A stretch of 64,000 nucleotides of DNA from Labia minor. Its lineage: Eukaryota > Arthropoda > Insecta > Dermaptera > Spongiphoridae. Location of the stretch: NCBI GenBank assembly GCA_963082975.1, contig OY720345.1, positions 34,744,611-34,808,610 of the forward strand, written 5' to 3'. The notes below the pieces were generated by a model, which did no database searches, was not told where the DNA came from, and worked only from the letters and a program-made list of their open reading frames with translations. Positions 46,380-57,349 of the stretch are shown piece after piece. The position numbers and the translations under genes are program-made. Every line of letters starts with the position of its first letter. The first letter of the stretch is position 1.

Positions 46380-46580
46380 AGCGAGGTAAGTCAGACTCAG
46401 TGTACAGAAATTGAACGGAAGGAGTTGGGAGTGAATAGGAGTTGGATGGAGATGGCTATGGATTAGCTATTAAATAAAGACTTCAACAAAGTAATTGATA
46501 ACTCTATATCCCTTTGTAGTTACAGGAAGCAGGGTCCCCGTCTTGATGCGAAGAACGCTAAAGGCGGTCTCGGCAGCTAG
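46380..46580 (+). mobile_element. Helitron-like 3' end
   Basis: Ends CGGTCTCGGCAGCTAG|T after GCAGGGTCCCCGTCTTGATG, a degraded form of the end at 55411-55470. Upstream ATAGGAGTTGGATGGAGATG resembles the captured LINE tail. Confidence 0.55.
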
Positions 46581-47012
46581 TCCAAAAATAAATTTTTATA
46601 AGAAAGAAAATTTGAAATGAAAACCAATTATCTAGATGGTAGTGATTTCAAATCAAGGTGGTTGATTCATCCTAAAATATCAAGTTAGATTGAATGTAAT
46701 TGCTAACAACAAATCTTGTTTGTAAAGGAGTCATTTTAAAGATGAATTAAAGAGGATGTAATGTGTACGATACTTGACTTTTATATACTAGTATAAAAAC
46801 TACTTAAGATTAATTCAACTTTTAATTATTCTATGAAACAAATTTAGAAAGAATTATAAAAAATATAAAATTTAATTAATATGAAATCTATTTTTTTTTT
46901 TATTTTCCAACTATAATATATATTTTGTTAATGATTAGTAATTCAATATTTCTATGCCATGCTAAGAATAAATTTATAATTTTGTTGATAACCTAGAAGA
47001 GGAGAATAAAAA
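46581..47012. other. AT-rich spacer
   Basis: Nothing recognised. Confidence 0.3.
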
Positions 47013-47512
47013 ATATGAGCTATGGCCAGACACACAATCGACCGGCGATTTGAAATAAATTAATTTCCAAACATTATATATATATATAAAGTATAAAAAA
47101 AATTTTTTTAAACTTGAATTAAAATGACTAAATTATATTATCTTGGTTTGTGTTTTTAGTTTAATTGCTTAATTATTAATTATTACTATATTTTAAGTGA
47201 AATATTTTCCGACAATGAATATAAAATTAATACGTTGTAAACTACCACTTCCGCTTTCCGGATATACACCAATAGTTGATGAATTCATGCTACTGATGCT
47301 TTAAGTAAATATATCAAATTTTATCAAAATCCGTTGAGCCGTTCAAGCTATACATGTCTATACGGACGCACAATGAACTGACGGACGGACAGACATAATG
47401 CTAAAAATACTTTTTTCTGTTAACAAAGTGCATAATTCGTGGAGATATTTAAAAATCTTCACATATGAAATTTGGTGTGAAAACAATACCTTCCCATCCT
47501 ATCGTCGGACGG
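47013..47512 (+). mobile_element. HINE1 variant
   Basis: Left GAGCTATGGCCAGACACACA then ATCGACCGGCGAT; right ATCGTCGGACGGT. Diverged, with the GGAC array interrupted. Confidence 0.65.
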
Positions 47513-48393
47513 TAAAAATTAATTTTATAGCTATCATAGTTTACATCAATCATTTATTGAATTTCATACTTAAATTTAACATTTAATTCAATTAGAATCA
47601 ACATTTACATTTTAATTTAATAAAAGTTGCAATACCAATTCAATGAATGCAGAACATCTAGTTACCAAACTTTCAGAGTTTAGAAATTGACAATTTAGTG
47701 AGTCAAAAATAATTAGAATTCTAATTTAAAATTATTTGTATTTTACTTCAACATATTATACTATATAATATTAAATAATAAGAGAGACTTTTATTATATT
47801 CTAGTGTAAAAGAAATAAACAAAAATGTTTAGTTAAATTATTCTATAATAATAATAATAATAATAATAATGTGTAAATAATAAATAATTAATTTCTTTTA
47901 TAAGCTTTCTTTCGATCAATCATTCGAAAACATAGAAAATAGGCAAATATTAGTTCATATTATCTAATCAATCATTTGTTTCAATTCTTGGTTCTCTCTT
48001 AAAAATCACCTATAAAAGAGTTATAGAAGGATAATAAAGGTATTACTTTTATATAAATATGTAAATTTATAAAGTTTATCTAAAGTTAATTTATACATTA
48101 TTTGTACATATTCTCTTTTCCTTCTTTTTACTCTTTTAATAGTTTTAATTGATATTATTGAGAAAGTAAAAGTTCACAGAGTTATTACATGAGAACATAT
48201 ACACATTAGAAAAAATATCGATATACTAATCAATATAGAAGATATTGAAATAGCTCTAGAAAAAAGTTAGGAATGATTAATATTAAAAGTGGGTTTCTGA
48301 GAAAAAAATACGCAGACTACTCTGGACAGCACATTGACAAAGGATTTAATGGAGATAGTTAAGGAAATTAGATACTCTAAAAAAGAATAAATA
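47513..48393. other. AT-rich spacer, last part possibly LINE
   Basis: An (AAT)n run lies near 47848-47870. The final ~150 bases may belong to the LINE relic that continues at 51781, which would mean that the hAT element landed in it. Confidence 0.4.
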
Positions 48394-48869
48394 TTGTAAG
48401 GCAGTGGTTCTTAAACTGTGGTCCGCGGACCCCTGGGGGTCCGCGAAGCCTTTACTGGGGGTCCGCGGTCCTCGGAAAAAAATCATCGTAAAAATATATA
48501 CATATATAAATATTTAAAGTTCATTGTTTAACTATATCCTCCTAGAGAATTACGGCTATAATTTAATACTATTAATAATACTATTTTATTTTATTAAATT
48601 GATAATTATGTCAATTAATTTTTTGTGAATAAATAAACATATATAAAAAACTATATATAAAATTTGAATTTTCATCCATTCATTCATTTAAAATCATTTT
48701 TCGATTGTTCCTTTAAAATAACCCCTCTTAGGGGCTCGGAAGGGGAGGCATATAAGGGAATTTTCTTTCACTTTGTTATTGGGGAAAACCAGGGGAGGGG
48801 ACAGTCTTACCCGGAAAAACCCAAATTGTCAGCGTCCACTCTGGGGTTTTAAACAGTTTTAAAGCAAAT

Positions 48870-49034
48870 GTTAATTATAAGTTCATTTCTCAACGAGTTG
48901 TATCTTTAAATTATTTTTATTAATGTTAATTATAAGTTCATTTCTCAACGAGTTGTATCTTTAAATTATTTTTATTAATGTTAATTATAAGTTCATTTCT
49001 CAACGAGTTGTATCTTTAAATTATTTTTATTAAT
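48870..49034 (+). repeat. Three exact 55-bp tandem repeats
   Basis: The unit containing GTTCATTTCTCAACGAGTTG and TATCTTTAAATTATTTTTAT occurs three times without differences, in the non-coding leader of the hAT. Confidence 0.9.
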
Positions 49035-49219
49035 TTAATTAATTATAATTAAATTATAGCTAATAATAGTTTATTATAGCTAATAATTTTTTTTAATTTT
49101 TAGTGTAATTTGCATGATCATTATTTTATAAAAACACTAAACACATTTTGCAATTTCCCAGAAAGGCTGTTTTTGAGAGTAAGTATAAGTTAGTTTTATG
49201 AATAAAAAATATTTATTTT

Positions 49220-49309
49220 AATAATATTTTAGAATCAAATTACGAAATTAATAATATTTTAGAATCAAATTACGAAATTAATAATATTTTAGAATCAAAT
49301 TACGAAATA
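49220..49309 (+). repeat. Three 30-bp tandem repeats
   Basis: AATAATATTTTAGAATCAAA plus TTACGAAATT, repeated three times, about 220 bp before the transposase start. Followed by related AAAACATTCATTTAAAAT repeats. Confidence 0.85.
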
Positions 49310-49526
49310 TATTTATTATATAAATTAATATTCATTTAAAATGATATTAAATCATTTATTTAAAATTATTTAAAACATTTATTAAAATGATTTAAAACAT
49401 TCATTTAAAATGATATTAAAACATTCATTTAAAATCATATTAAAACATAGCTAGTAAATAATAATTCGTTATATTTATATTATATTTATATTATTGTAGT
49501 TCAATGTTAATAAATTACTCCATAAA

Positions 49527-51386
49527 ATGGATCGTTGGCTACAAACTGGTTCAACACAGAAACGGAAAGAATCAGATGATGAGGCATCAACAGCAAACTC
49601 TACCAAGAAACGCAAAACTAGAAAATATTCGGATGATTATTTATCATTTGGATTTACTTATATTTGCAACAATGATGTGGAAAGACCAGTCTGCGTTCTA
49701 TGTCAGGAAAGTTTATCCAATGAAAGTATGAAACCTGCTAATCTCAGACGTCATTTACAAACAAAGCACAGCGAGCATGTTAGTAAGTCTATCGAATTTT
49801 TTAAAATGAAAAAAGAAGAACTTAATTCAAGTCAGAAATTGATGGTAAAGACGGGATCTGGTGGTATGAGTAAGAAAGCAGTAATGGCATCATATGAAGT
49901 AGCTCTACTTATTGCTAAAGCAGGAAAGCCGCATAATATAGCAGAGCAATTAATTCTTCCTGCTACAAAAGTAATTACAAATATAATGTTAGGAACTAAA
50001 GCAGCAAACGATATAAATTTGATTTCATTATCAAATGATACGGTTAAGAATAGGATTGAAGACATGTCATGTAATATAAAAGAAGAATTAATATCGAGAG
50101 TGCGCAAAAGTCACTATTACTCATTACAATTGGATGAAAGTACTGATGTCACTAATAATGCCAATTTGTTAGCTTTCATTAGATATGAGTTTGAAAATCA
50201 AATACAAGAAGATGTATTGTTTTGTGATTCACTACCTTCACGAACGACAGCTAATGACATATTTAACAGTTTGAATAATTTTATAACCGAAAATGAAATA
50301 GAGTGGCCAAAATGTGTTGGAATTTGCACTGATGGTGCTCGTGCAATGTCAGGTACAAGAACTGGATTGATTGCTCTTATTAAAAATGTTGCGCCTCAGG
50401 TTGTTTGGAATCATTGCTGCATTCACAGAGAATCATTAGCAGCCAAAAATATGTCACCAGATTTGAAAAGAACATTAGACGAAGTAGTTAAAATTGTCAA
50501 TTTCATTAAGGCTCGTCCACTTAATTCCAGAGTTTTTAAAATTTTGTGTGAGGAAATGGGTAGTCAACATACACATTTATTATTACATACAGATGTACGT
50601 TGGTTGTCCCGCGGGAAAGTACTCATTCGCCTTTTTGAGCTTCGAGATGAAATACGATTGTTTTTAATAGATGCGCATTTTGAACTGACCGAATGTTTCA
50701 ATGATTTTATCTGGTTAGCTAAGGTGGCTTACTTGACTGATATTTTTACAAAATTGAACGAACTTAATTTGAGCCTGCAAGGTACTGTTGTAAATATATT
50801 TAAAGTTGAAGATAAAATAGAAGCAATGATTAAAAAAATCGACTTGTGGTCGAAACGCATCCAGAACGGTGTATATGAGTCTTTTCCAACTCTCAATGAT
50901 TTCATAGAAAGCTCCAGTGAAAAATTGCTTAATCAAACGCGTCAATTATTTGTTGAACATTTAATTACTTTGAAAAGCAACTTCAGGAAGTATTTTTCTA
51001 CTCCTGATCCTTGCAATAACTGGATCAGAGATCCATTTAATATGGAAATTACAAATGCTAAACATTTATCTGCACCTGAACAAGATATTCTCGTGGAATT
51101 ATCATGTGATACAACTTATAAACTAAAATTTAACAAAACTGAATTGAGCAACTTTTGGTTACTTCTCAGGTCAGATTATCCTGCGCTTGCAAATAAAGCA
51201 CTTCAACACTTGATTCCATTCTGCACAACATATTTATGCGAACAAGCTTTTTCGGTACTATTTTATATTAAGTCTAAATATAGAAACAAATTAAATGTAG
51301 AGCCGGATCTTAGATTAAAAGTTTCCAATATTAAGCCAGATATTGAGATTCTTGTTTCAAGAAAACAACTGCATACATCTCATTAA
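49527..51386 (+). CDS. hAT transposase, ZBED5/FAM200-like
   Basis: Intact 619-aa frame. Residues 56-81 form a BED zinc finger (C56, C59, H76, H81 in VCVLCQ...LRRHLQTKH) for DNA binding; K/R-rich residues 26-34 could be a nuclear signal. The RNase H-like core shows QLDESTDVTN (Asp203), GICTDGARAMSG (Asp269), the hAT-specific insert with HCCIHRESLAAK, DVRWLSRGKV, and the C-terminal CEQAFSVLFYIKSKYRNKL, where Glu572 would be the third catalytic residue, within the hAT dimerisation region. Length and order fit the Buster/ZBED5 group. Starts at ATG 49527 (AAAATGG). The product would cut and paste elements with CAGTGGTTC-type ends and could mobilise the MITEs here. No disabling change was seen. Confidence 0.9.
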   Translation: MDRWLQTGSTQKRKESDDEASTANSTKKRKTRKYSDDYLSFGFTYICNNDVERPVCVLCQESLSNESMKPANLRRHLQTKHSEHVSKSIEFFKMKKEELNSSQKLMVKTGSGGMSKKAVMASYEVALLIAKAGKPHNIAEQLILPATKVITNIMLGTKAANDINLISLSNDTVKNRIEDMSCNIKEELISRVRKSHYYSLQLDESTDVTNNANLLAFIRYEFENQIQEDVLFCDSLPSRTTANDIFNSLNNFITENEIEWPKCVGICTDGARAMSGTRTGLIALIKNVAPQVVWNHCCIHRESLAAKNMSPDLKRTLDEVVKIVNFIKARPLNSRVFKILCEEMGSQHTHLLLHTDVRWLSRGKVLIRLFELRDEIRLFLIDAHFELTECFNDFIWLAKVAYLTDIFTKLNELNLSLQGTVVNIFKVEDKIEAMIKKIDLWSKRIQNGVYESFPTLNDFIESSSEKLLNQTRQLFVEHLITLKSNFRKYFSTPDPCNNWIRDPFNMEITNAKHLSAPEQDILVELSCDTTYKLKFNKTELSNFWLLLRSDYPALANKALQHLIPFCTTYLCEQAFSVLFYIKSKYRNKLNVEPDLRLKVSNIKPDIEILVSRKQLHTSH

Positions 51387-51780
51387 ATATGTAAGTTATA
51401 TTTAATGAGATAGATGCAGTTATTTTTTAAAATATTTCTTATTTAATATTTTCTGAAAAAAATTATAAAATATTTATATGAATTTAATGTAAGTACCCAT
51501 TATAATTTGTGAGATTTGTTGCTATGACAATGTTTGTATTTTCTTTCTTCAATATTATAATTTCTAATAAAATGTGTTCTACAATATGCAAAAAAATCGT
51601 TATTCACCAATCACTGTTAGAAATATTCATCATATATCCTTGTCCTTATGAGATCGTAAGCCAGAAATTAATTAATAAAATGACGTAAAGTACCTAAAGT
51701 TGTGATGGGGGTCCGTCAAAAAAAATTTTTTCAAGTGGGGGTCCGTGGAGTACATAAGTTTAAGAACCTATGTTGTAAGG

Positions 51781-51980
51781 TGTTATAGGTTATGGTACTT
51801 TAATCATGTTACTACACACAAGGAAAAAAGGAAAAAAGAAACTCTTTAAACCCTCACGACATATAAAAATACCAAGGCGCCAGGTCCTCTTGGTATATTA
51901 ATTAAAGTGATGAAATTAACTATTTTAAATAAAAATAATAAAAGGTCTAAATATCAAAGGAAATCCAAATATTGAATATT
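51781..51980 (+). pseudogene. LINE RT fragment
   Basis: TKAPGPLGILIKVMKLT near 51870-51920 resembles the KAPGPDGI block at the start of LINE reverse transcriptases (Asp changed to Leu). No other RT block follows. Confidence 0.5.
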
Positions 51981-51984
51981 TGGC

Positions 51985-52242
51985 GGTTTCCTCAAAGAAA
52001 AAATTGATCATATATTTTCTGCAGAACTGTGGCGGAGGATACGATACTTCAACAGACTTCAAAATCATGTTAAGGACAAAGCGAGACAACTTACTGACAC
52101 ACAAGGACTAACCAGAAGACTAAGAAGACTTAAACCTAACGACTTGATATACGATAGACGGTTGATTCAAGGCAATCGCTCCATCTTCTCTACTTGTCCC
52201 TCACGATATCCCCAACACCTATCTTTCTATCTAAATCCTCTC
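51985..52242 (+). other. C-terminal ORF fragment of unknown family
   Basis: An open frame of about 85 codons includes AELWRRIRYFNRLQNHVKDK and RLRRLKPNDLIYDRRLIQGN and ends at a TAG near 52242. The ORF begins just after a stop. TTTTCTGCAG near 52012-52021 would make a good splice acceptor, and AATAAA followed by an A-run lies at 52388-52400. It could be a last exon or, given the LINE fragment just upstream, the tail of a retrotransposon. Not recognised. Confidence 0.35.
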
Positions 52243-52400
52243 TAGTATTATCCCTCTCCCATTAATTTCTTACTTTATCCCCCTTTCATAATTTCTTTAT
52301 TGTATATATTTTGTACATAATACCTTTACATGTTCTTGTGTTGCCTCAAATAAGGCAGAGGTTGAATTTATGTATTTCTTGGAAGTTTAATAAAAAAAAA

Positions 52401-54004
52401 ATATAATTTCGGCTGTTATCAAAACAGAATGGGTAGTAATGGAGTTAGATCAATAGATACAGGATATCTGACCCATCTCATCTATAGAAGAATATGATGT
52501 AAAATGGCTTATTATACAATTATATATCTGACCAGTGTGAGTAGGTCTGTCATTTTTGAGATACAGAGAAATGATAATAAAAATTTATAGAATAATTCTC
52601 ATTATAATATTTGTCTTCAAAAAATAACTGTAGTGGCTCTAGAATAGAGCCTTATTCTGGAAAAACTAGAGGATCAATTGTCCACAAATAAGACACTAAG
52701 AGATAATTATGATAGTGTTTCGAAAAATAATGGTACCAAAGAGACCTTAGAAACACGTAGGCTATAGATCACATTTAAATAAATCCATAAGGAACTGTTC
52801 TGAATGCATTTCTGATTTCTTAAAGAGGAGGGTAGCCGGTTTAAATTTGGTACTACTCGGAGCGTATTATATACTACTAATTATTATTATAATTAATATG
52901 GTTTTTCACATCCATAAAAAAAGTTTAATACAGATCATTGATACTGAATTTTCCAATTTTTTAACATTATTCCATGGACATGGTATATCGACTTATCTAC
53001 TTTTTCACAGTGAAGTGACAATTTAATTAAAGTTTTTTGAGTTTTTAATTATTAATTTTGTTTATTTACGTTTTTTTACCAAATTATAATTAAAATTGAA
53101 TTGAATAATTGAATTAAAATCAAAATATTAAGAAATATAAAAAGAAAATACTAAGTATATAAAAGATATATAAAATTATATAATTAAGCTTCAAAATGTA
53201 GGGGCGTTCATTTGGAATCTTTATAGTCTAGTCATGTCAGTCACATCCATCGAATTTGAATAGAGTCGAAATTGGAATTGGCAATCCTTTCTTTTGATTA
53301 AATAGCTGTCAAGGTATTGTCCATACATATCATTCAATAAAAGAAATATCATATTTGCTTATTATTTAATTTGTACTGTAATTTTTTTGAAAAATAATTT
53401 GGTAATTATATTAAATAATAAATAATGGCTCATGAACTGGGGTAGGAGCATCCTATGCTTTTTGTTTGTTGCAATCATTTTTATTTGATAGAATTGTTTT
53501 TATGAATCATTCATATAACTTGATTTAATAGTCAGTTTTGATTGGTATAATACTAACAAACCGAATCTATGAGCAATATAGGGTGTTTCATATATGTAAA
53601 TTTGGATAAGAGTAAAAATAAATTAAAATTGCTTTTGTAGTCAATACAAGTAAATAAATAAAATCATAAATCCCATAGGGGTAAAATGTAGGTATATTTA
53701 CACTTGGGAGTGAATTGAATCAAAATTTTTGAATTTATTATTCCATTTAATAATAAATTTATCTATGATTTTTTTATCGCTTTTCAGTTTTGATATAGTC
53801 TTTCGAATTTAATGACTGAAATTTAACTTAATTGAAATAAAATATAATCAATCTCTTTTTTAAATAGATATAAGTATTATTTTATTATATAATTTATATA
53901 TTAACGCTAAATACTAAAGATTTGACCATTCGAATTTGTGTTACACATGGTACAAGTTTATTTTATTCAGATAATGATTCATAAAACTATCCATCAAATA
54001 TAAA
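52401..54004. other. AT-rich spacer
   Basis: No coding motif or repeat boundary seen on either strand. Confidence 0.35.
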
Positions 54005-54462
54005 TATGAGCTGTGGACAGGCACAGAACCTACCGACGATTTGAAATAAATTAATTTCCAAACAACATTATATTTATATAAAGTATTAAAAAAAAATATT
54101 TTTAAAACTCGAATTAAAATGATTAAATTATATTATCTTGGTTTTTATTTTTAGTTTAATTACTCAATTATTAATTACTACTATATTTTAAGTGGAATAT
54201 TTTGAGACAATGAATATAAAATTAATACTTTGTAAAATAACACTTCTGGTTTCCGGATATACACCAAAAGTTGATGAATTCATCATACTGATGCATTAAG
54301 TAAATATATCAAATTTTATCAAAATCCGTTGAGTCGTTCAAGCTATACACGTTTATACGGGCAGATATCATACTAAAAATTCGTGAAGATATGTAAAAAA
54401 TCTCCTTATGTGAAGTTTGGTGTGAAAACAATACCTCCCTTACTATCGCGCGCGCCGGTCGG
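54005..54462 (+). mobile_element. HINE1 variant
   Basis: Left GAGCTGTGGACAGGCACAGA then ACCTACCGACGAT; right TATCGCGCGCGCCGGTCGG. A CG run replaces ATCGT as in 26886-27524. Part of the GGAC array is deleted. Confidence 0.7.
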
Positions 54463-54840
54463 TAAAAAAACAATTCCCTATAAAATCTGAAGCTTAATAA
54501 CAAACGTTCTATTCAACAAAACATAATTAAATTAAGATTTTGAGAATTGTACAAATCCTAATAAGATATTAGATAATATGACATGATAAACAAAATAAAT
54601 AAACAAAAGATCTATTTTTGGTTTGATAAAATTACTTTTTAAACAAAAAGAAAATCATTATATTAGACTTATTTTAGTATAAATTGAAGTAACTACTTGA
54701 AGACATCACTTCCAATCAGCTTCGCATCCCTCAAAAGTGAAAGTAGCATATCTGTAAATGACAAGGGATATATCTTGTCAGCACTTGTCAGTTAGATGTC
54801 TACTTCAGGAATGAAAGTCACGTGGCCCAGGATATATTTA
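54463..54840. other. AT-rich spacer
   Basis: Nothing recognised; ends in A, the left insertion base of the Helitron. Confidence 0.35.
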
Positions 54841-55470
54841 TCTTATATATAAAATTCTCGTGTCACAAAACTTTGAAATGATACTCCTCCGAAACGGCTG
54901 GACTGATTCTTATGAAATTTTTTATGCATATTCAGTAGGTCTCAGGGCATGTCAGACTTCTTTTATTAAACCACTAATTGCTAAGGTGTGTCCAGGGGGT
55001 GCTAATTAATTAAAAATAGTTTAGTTACCATACTAGATCATAGAGGCGCTGGTGGCGAAAATTTGACATCTTATATATATCCTGATAGGAGACTTGCAAA
55101 CAAGGATTGTTCGTAGGTAGGCGAGCTAGCGCATCATCTTATGACTTGGCACCCACAGTTCGAAACTCGCAAAGGCACATTTTTTTTTAAAGTATTATAT
55201 ATTTTTTTTACAAATTTATTAATTTTTATTATTATTATTTTAATATTTTCTTAAATTATTTTATTTTATTAAATTAATTTTATTAAATTAATAATTATGT
55301 CAATTAATTTTTTCTGCATAAATAAACATATATAAAAAACTATAGCGATGGGACAGGGTAGGAGTTAGATGGTTATAGCTCAGAATAGGGACACTCGGGG
55401 GGGGGGGGGGTACAGGGGGCGGAGCCCCCGTCTAGGTGTGGAGAGCGCCGAAGGCGCTCGGAGCAGCTAG
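54841..55470 (+). mobile_element. Non-autonomous Helitron, 630 bp
   Basis: Has every diagnostic feature: 5' A|TCTTATATATAAAATTCTC; the conserved GAAACGGCTGGACTGATTCT block near the 5' end; 3' hairpin GAGCGCC-GAA-GGCGCTC (55443-55459), then GGAGCAGCTAG|T; insertion between A and T without target duplication. It has no Rep/helicase, so it would move in trans by rolling-circle transposition. Inside are a tRNA-like piece (about 55100-55185), a LINE-tail piece (GATGGGACAGGGTAGGAGTT) and a run of about 14 G at 55397-55410. Confidence 0.85.
55100..55185 (+). repeat. tRNA-like sequence inside the Helitron
   Basis: GTAGGTAGGCGAGCTAGCGC resembles an A-box region and CAGTTCGAAACTC, ~45 bases later, fits a B box. 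The stems are poor. It is probably a SINE head or pseudo-tRNA picked up by the Helitron. Confidence 0.4.
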
Positions 55471-56061
55471 TATATATATATTTTTCCAATTTGAGATTTA
55501 TACCGAAAGGGATTAATTTACTAAATACTATTTTTAATATTAAATTCAATTTTATAAAAATATTAAATGTTTAATTAAATATTAATTTAAATATTCATTT
55601 TTAAATGAATTTAAAAAATTGAGTATCTTAAGAACGAAATAATTAAAGAAAAGATAATAATGGATTATCAATTATAATAATTTAATATAATTATTCTATT
55701 GAAATAAACCATTCATATTTAATTAGAATACTTGATCAATTAGATTATCAAGTTTAACAATGTTGCTTAAGTATTCTATATGATATGGTGAACTTTTCCT
55801 CCCTTTTAACATCTAAAATATAATCATATTTAACAAGTTACTATTTAGTTTACAAAAGACTTAGTAAAATTAGTTCCTTACACGCTTGAAGAGAATTTCA
55901 ATTCATTAAAATAACAATCGTTGTTTCGTGTTAATTAGATAATTTCTAAGAAATAAGATTCAAAATTTAAAAATAAACCAAAAAGAGAAATTTATAGGTA
56001 AACTAGGTAGACTATACATAATCATCGAAACCTAAGCTCTGCTTAACTTCAATATAAAAAT
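55471..56061. other. AT-rich spacer
   Basis: Nothing recognised. Confidence 0.35.
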
Positions 56062-56372
56062 CTGGAGTGTCTCCACTCGACTATCTCACAAATTTGAATT
56101 GGAATAATTAATATATATTATATTTAAATTAAATTTAATTAATTAAACTAAAAATTAAAATTAATAAATAATATTTATTATGTTTGGCTCTTTGTTGATG
56201 GCATCACGTCTCGCGCTGGCGCGTGATTGCCAGTCAACGTGTTAAATAATTAATTCCGGTACTTTCAGCGATTCAATCAAGCTTAAATTATATGAAAACG
56301 TGGTAACTAATGACCCTGTTCTGAAAGTGCAAGATTTCTCAAAAGTTGATACAAAACTACGAATTTTGTCCG
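56062..56372 (-). mobile_element. HINE2, inverted and truncated
   Basis: Begins CTGGAGTGTCTCCACTCGAC then TATCTC, the inverted hairpin end. It continues through CGCGTGATTGCCAGTCAACG to ACAAAACTACGAATTTTGTC and stops there. Confidence 0.7.
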
Positions 56373-56600
56373 GTGGGATTGAGAAGACCAAGGACGCGGT
56401 GAGTGGACAATGTAGGAAGGGACGTGGGACAGATGGGACAGGGTAGGAGTTAGATGGTTATAGCTCAGGATTGGAATACTTGGAGAAATGGGGTTACTTT
56501 CGAAATCCGTAGAGGCACAGAGATAGATAGATATAACAAATACAATAGTAATATATAATTAATTTACTAATTAAATTAAATTATCTTTTAAATAAAAACA
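56373..56600 (+). pseudogene. LINE C-terminal tail fragment
   Basis: GAGAAGACCAAGGACGCGGT and GGGACAGATGGGACAGGGTA match the tail of the LINE at 11590-12560 and the piece in the Helitron at 55345. It starts exactly where HINE2 is cut, so it is an insertion or a recombination joint. Confidence 0.55.
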
Positions 56601-56619
56601 CAAAAATAAATGATAATCT

Positions 56620-57340
56620 ATGCGCACGGCAGTGCGCCGGCCAAGTTCCAGCAAGCCGCGCGCATGCCGTAAGTATATTTACACGAATGGTTTGGAGTCA
56701 CTTTTGACCCCCCTGTATCTCAGTGCCTATTGCAAGTACAAAGATAAAATTTTATCTACGTAGTCATATACTAGAACTAAAGCAGGATGCCAAATTTCAT
56801 AGTTATAGCTTCAGTAGATCCTGAAATATGACCCTGTGAAAATAGCTTATTTTGGAACTGATTCACTGATTGGTCAACAAAATTCTTAGGTTATTTCCAA
56901 TTGTCCTAGCGCTATGAAATTTGACATACAGGTCGTGTGTTATAAGTAGGTTAACAAAAAATTATGAAATTTAAGAAATCGGTCAAGCTTGAGTTGTTAT
57001 AATCGAATATCAATGCGATTTTAACGAATTCAAACGAATTCATTGATTTTGTCAGAAACTAATCAAGCTAGGACTTCGAAATTTGGTACACCGATATTAT
57101 TCACAGTTAGTAGATTTCTTTTAAAATTTCGTCAAAATCGGTTAACCGGAAGTGGTACTTTACCTACACTGGTTGCGTTTACCTTTCAAGTAAAGTACCA
57201 GTTTGCTTCGAGATATTTGCTTCATATTTTGTATATAGATTTAAAAATATGAAAAAAATTCAGATACCAAATTTCATTATGATCTGACTACCGGAAGTGA
57301 CATTTTACCAATACAAGTAGCGTTAGGTGTAAATTATAAA
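56620..57340. repeat. Unclassified repeat with terminal-type hairpin
   Basis: Starts with hairpin GCGCAC-GGCA-GTGCGC (56622-56637) then CCGGCCAAG, GC-rich in AT surroundings. The interior repeats phrases such as TTCGAAATTTGGTACACC and AACCGGAAGTGGTACTTTAC that also occur in HINE1 and HINE2. It may be a third Helentron-like family interrupted by the mariner at 57350. No second copy is present to prove it. Confidence 0.4.
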
Positions 57341-57349
57341 TATATATTA

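Larger units (their letters stand above)
48402..51772 (+). mobile_element. Complete autonomous hAT (Buster-type), 3371 bp
   Basis: Terminal inverted repeats CAGTGGTTCTTAAACT and the inverse of CATAGGTTCTTAAACT (14 of 16 match) lie between exact 8-bp duplications TTGTAAGG (48394-48401, 51773-51780), with the central TA typical of Buster. GGGGTCCG motifs repeat just inside both ends, including the palindrome GGTCCGCGGACC, and are likely transposase sites. One intact transposase ORF lies between. The upstream leader has 3 x 55-bp (48870-49034) and 3 x 30-bp (49220-49309) tandem repeats. It is a good candidate for a recently active element. Confidence 0.9.
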
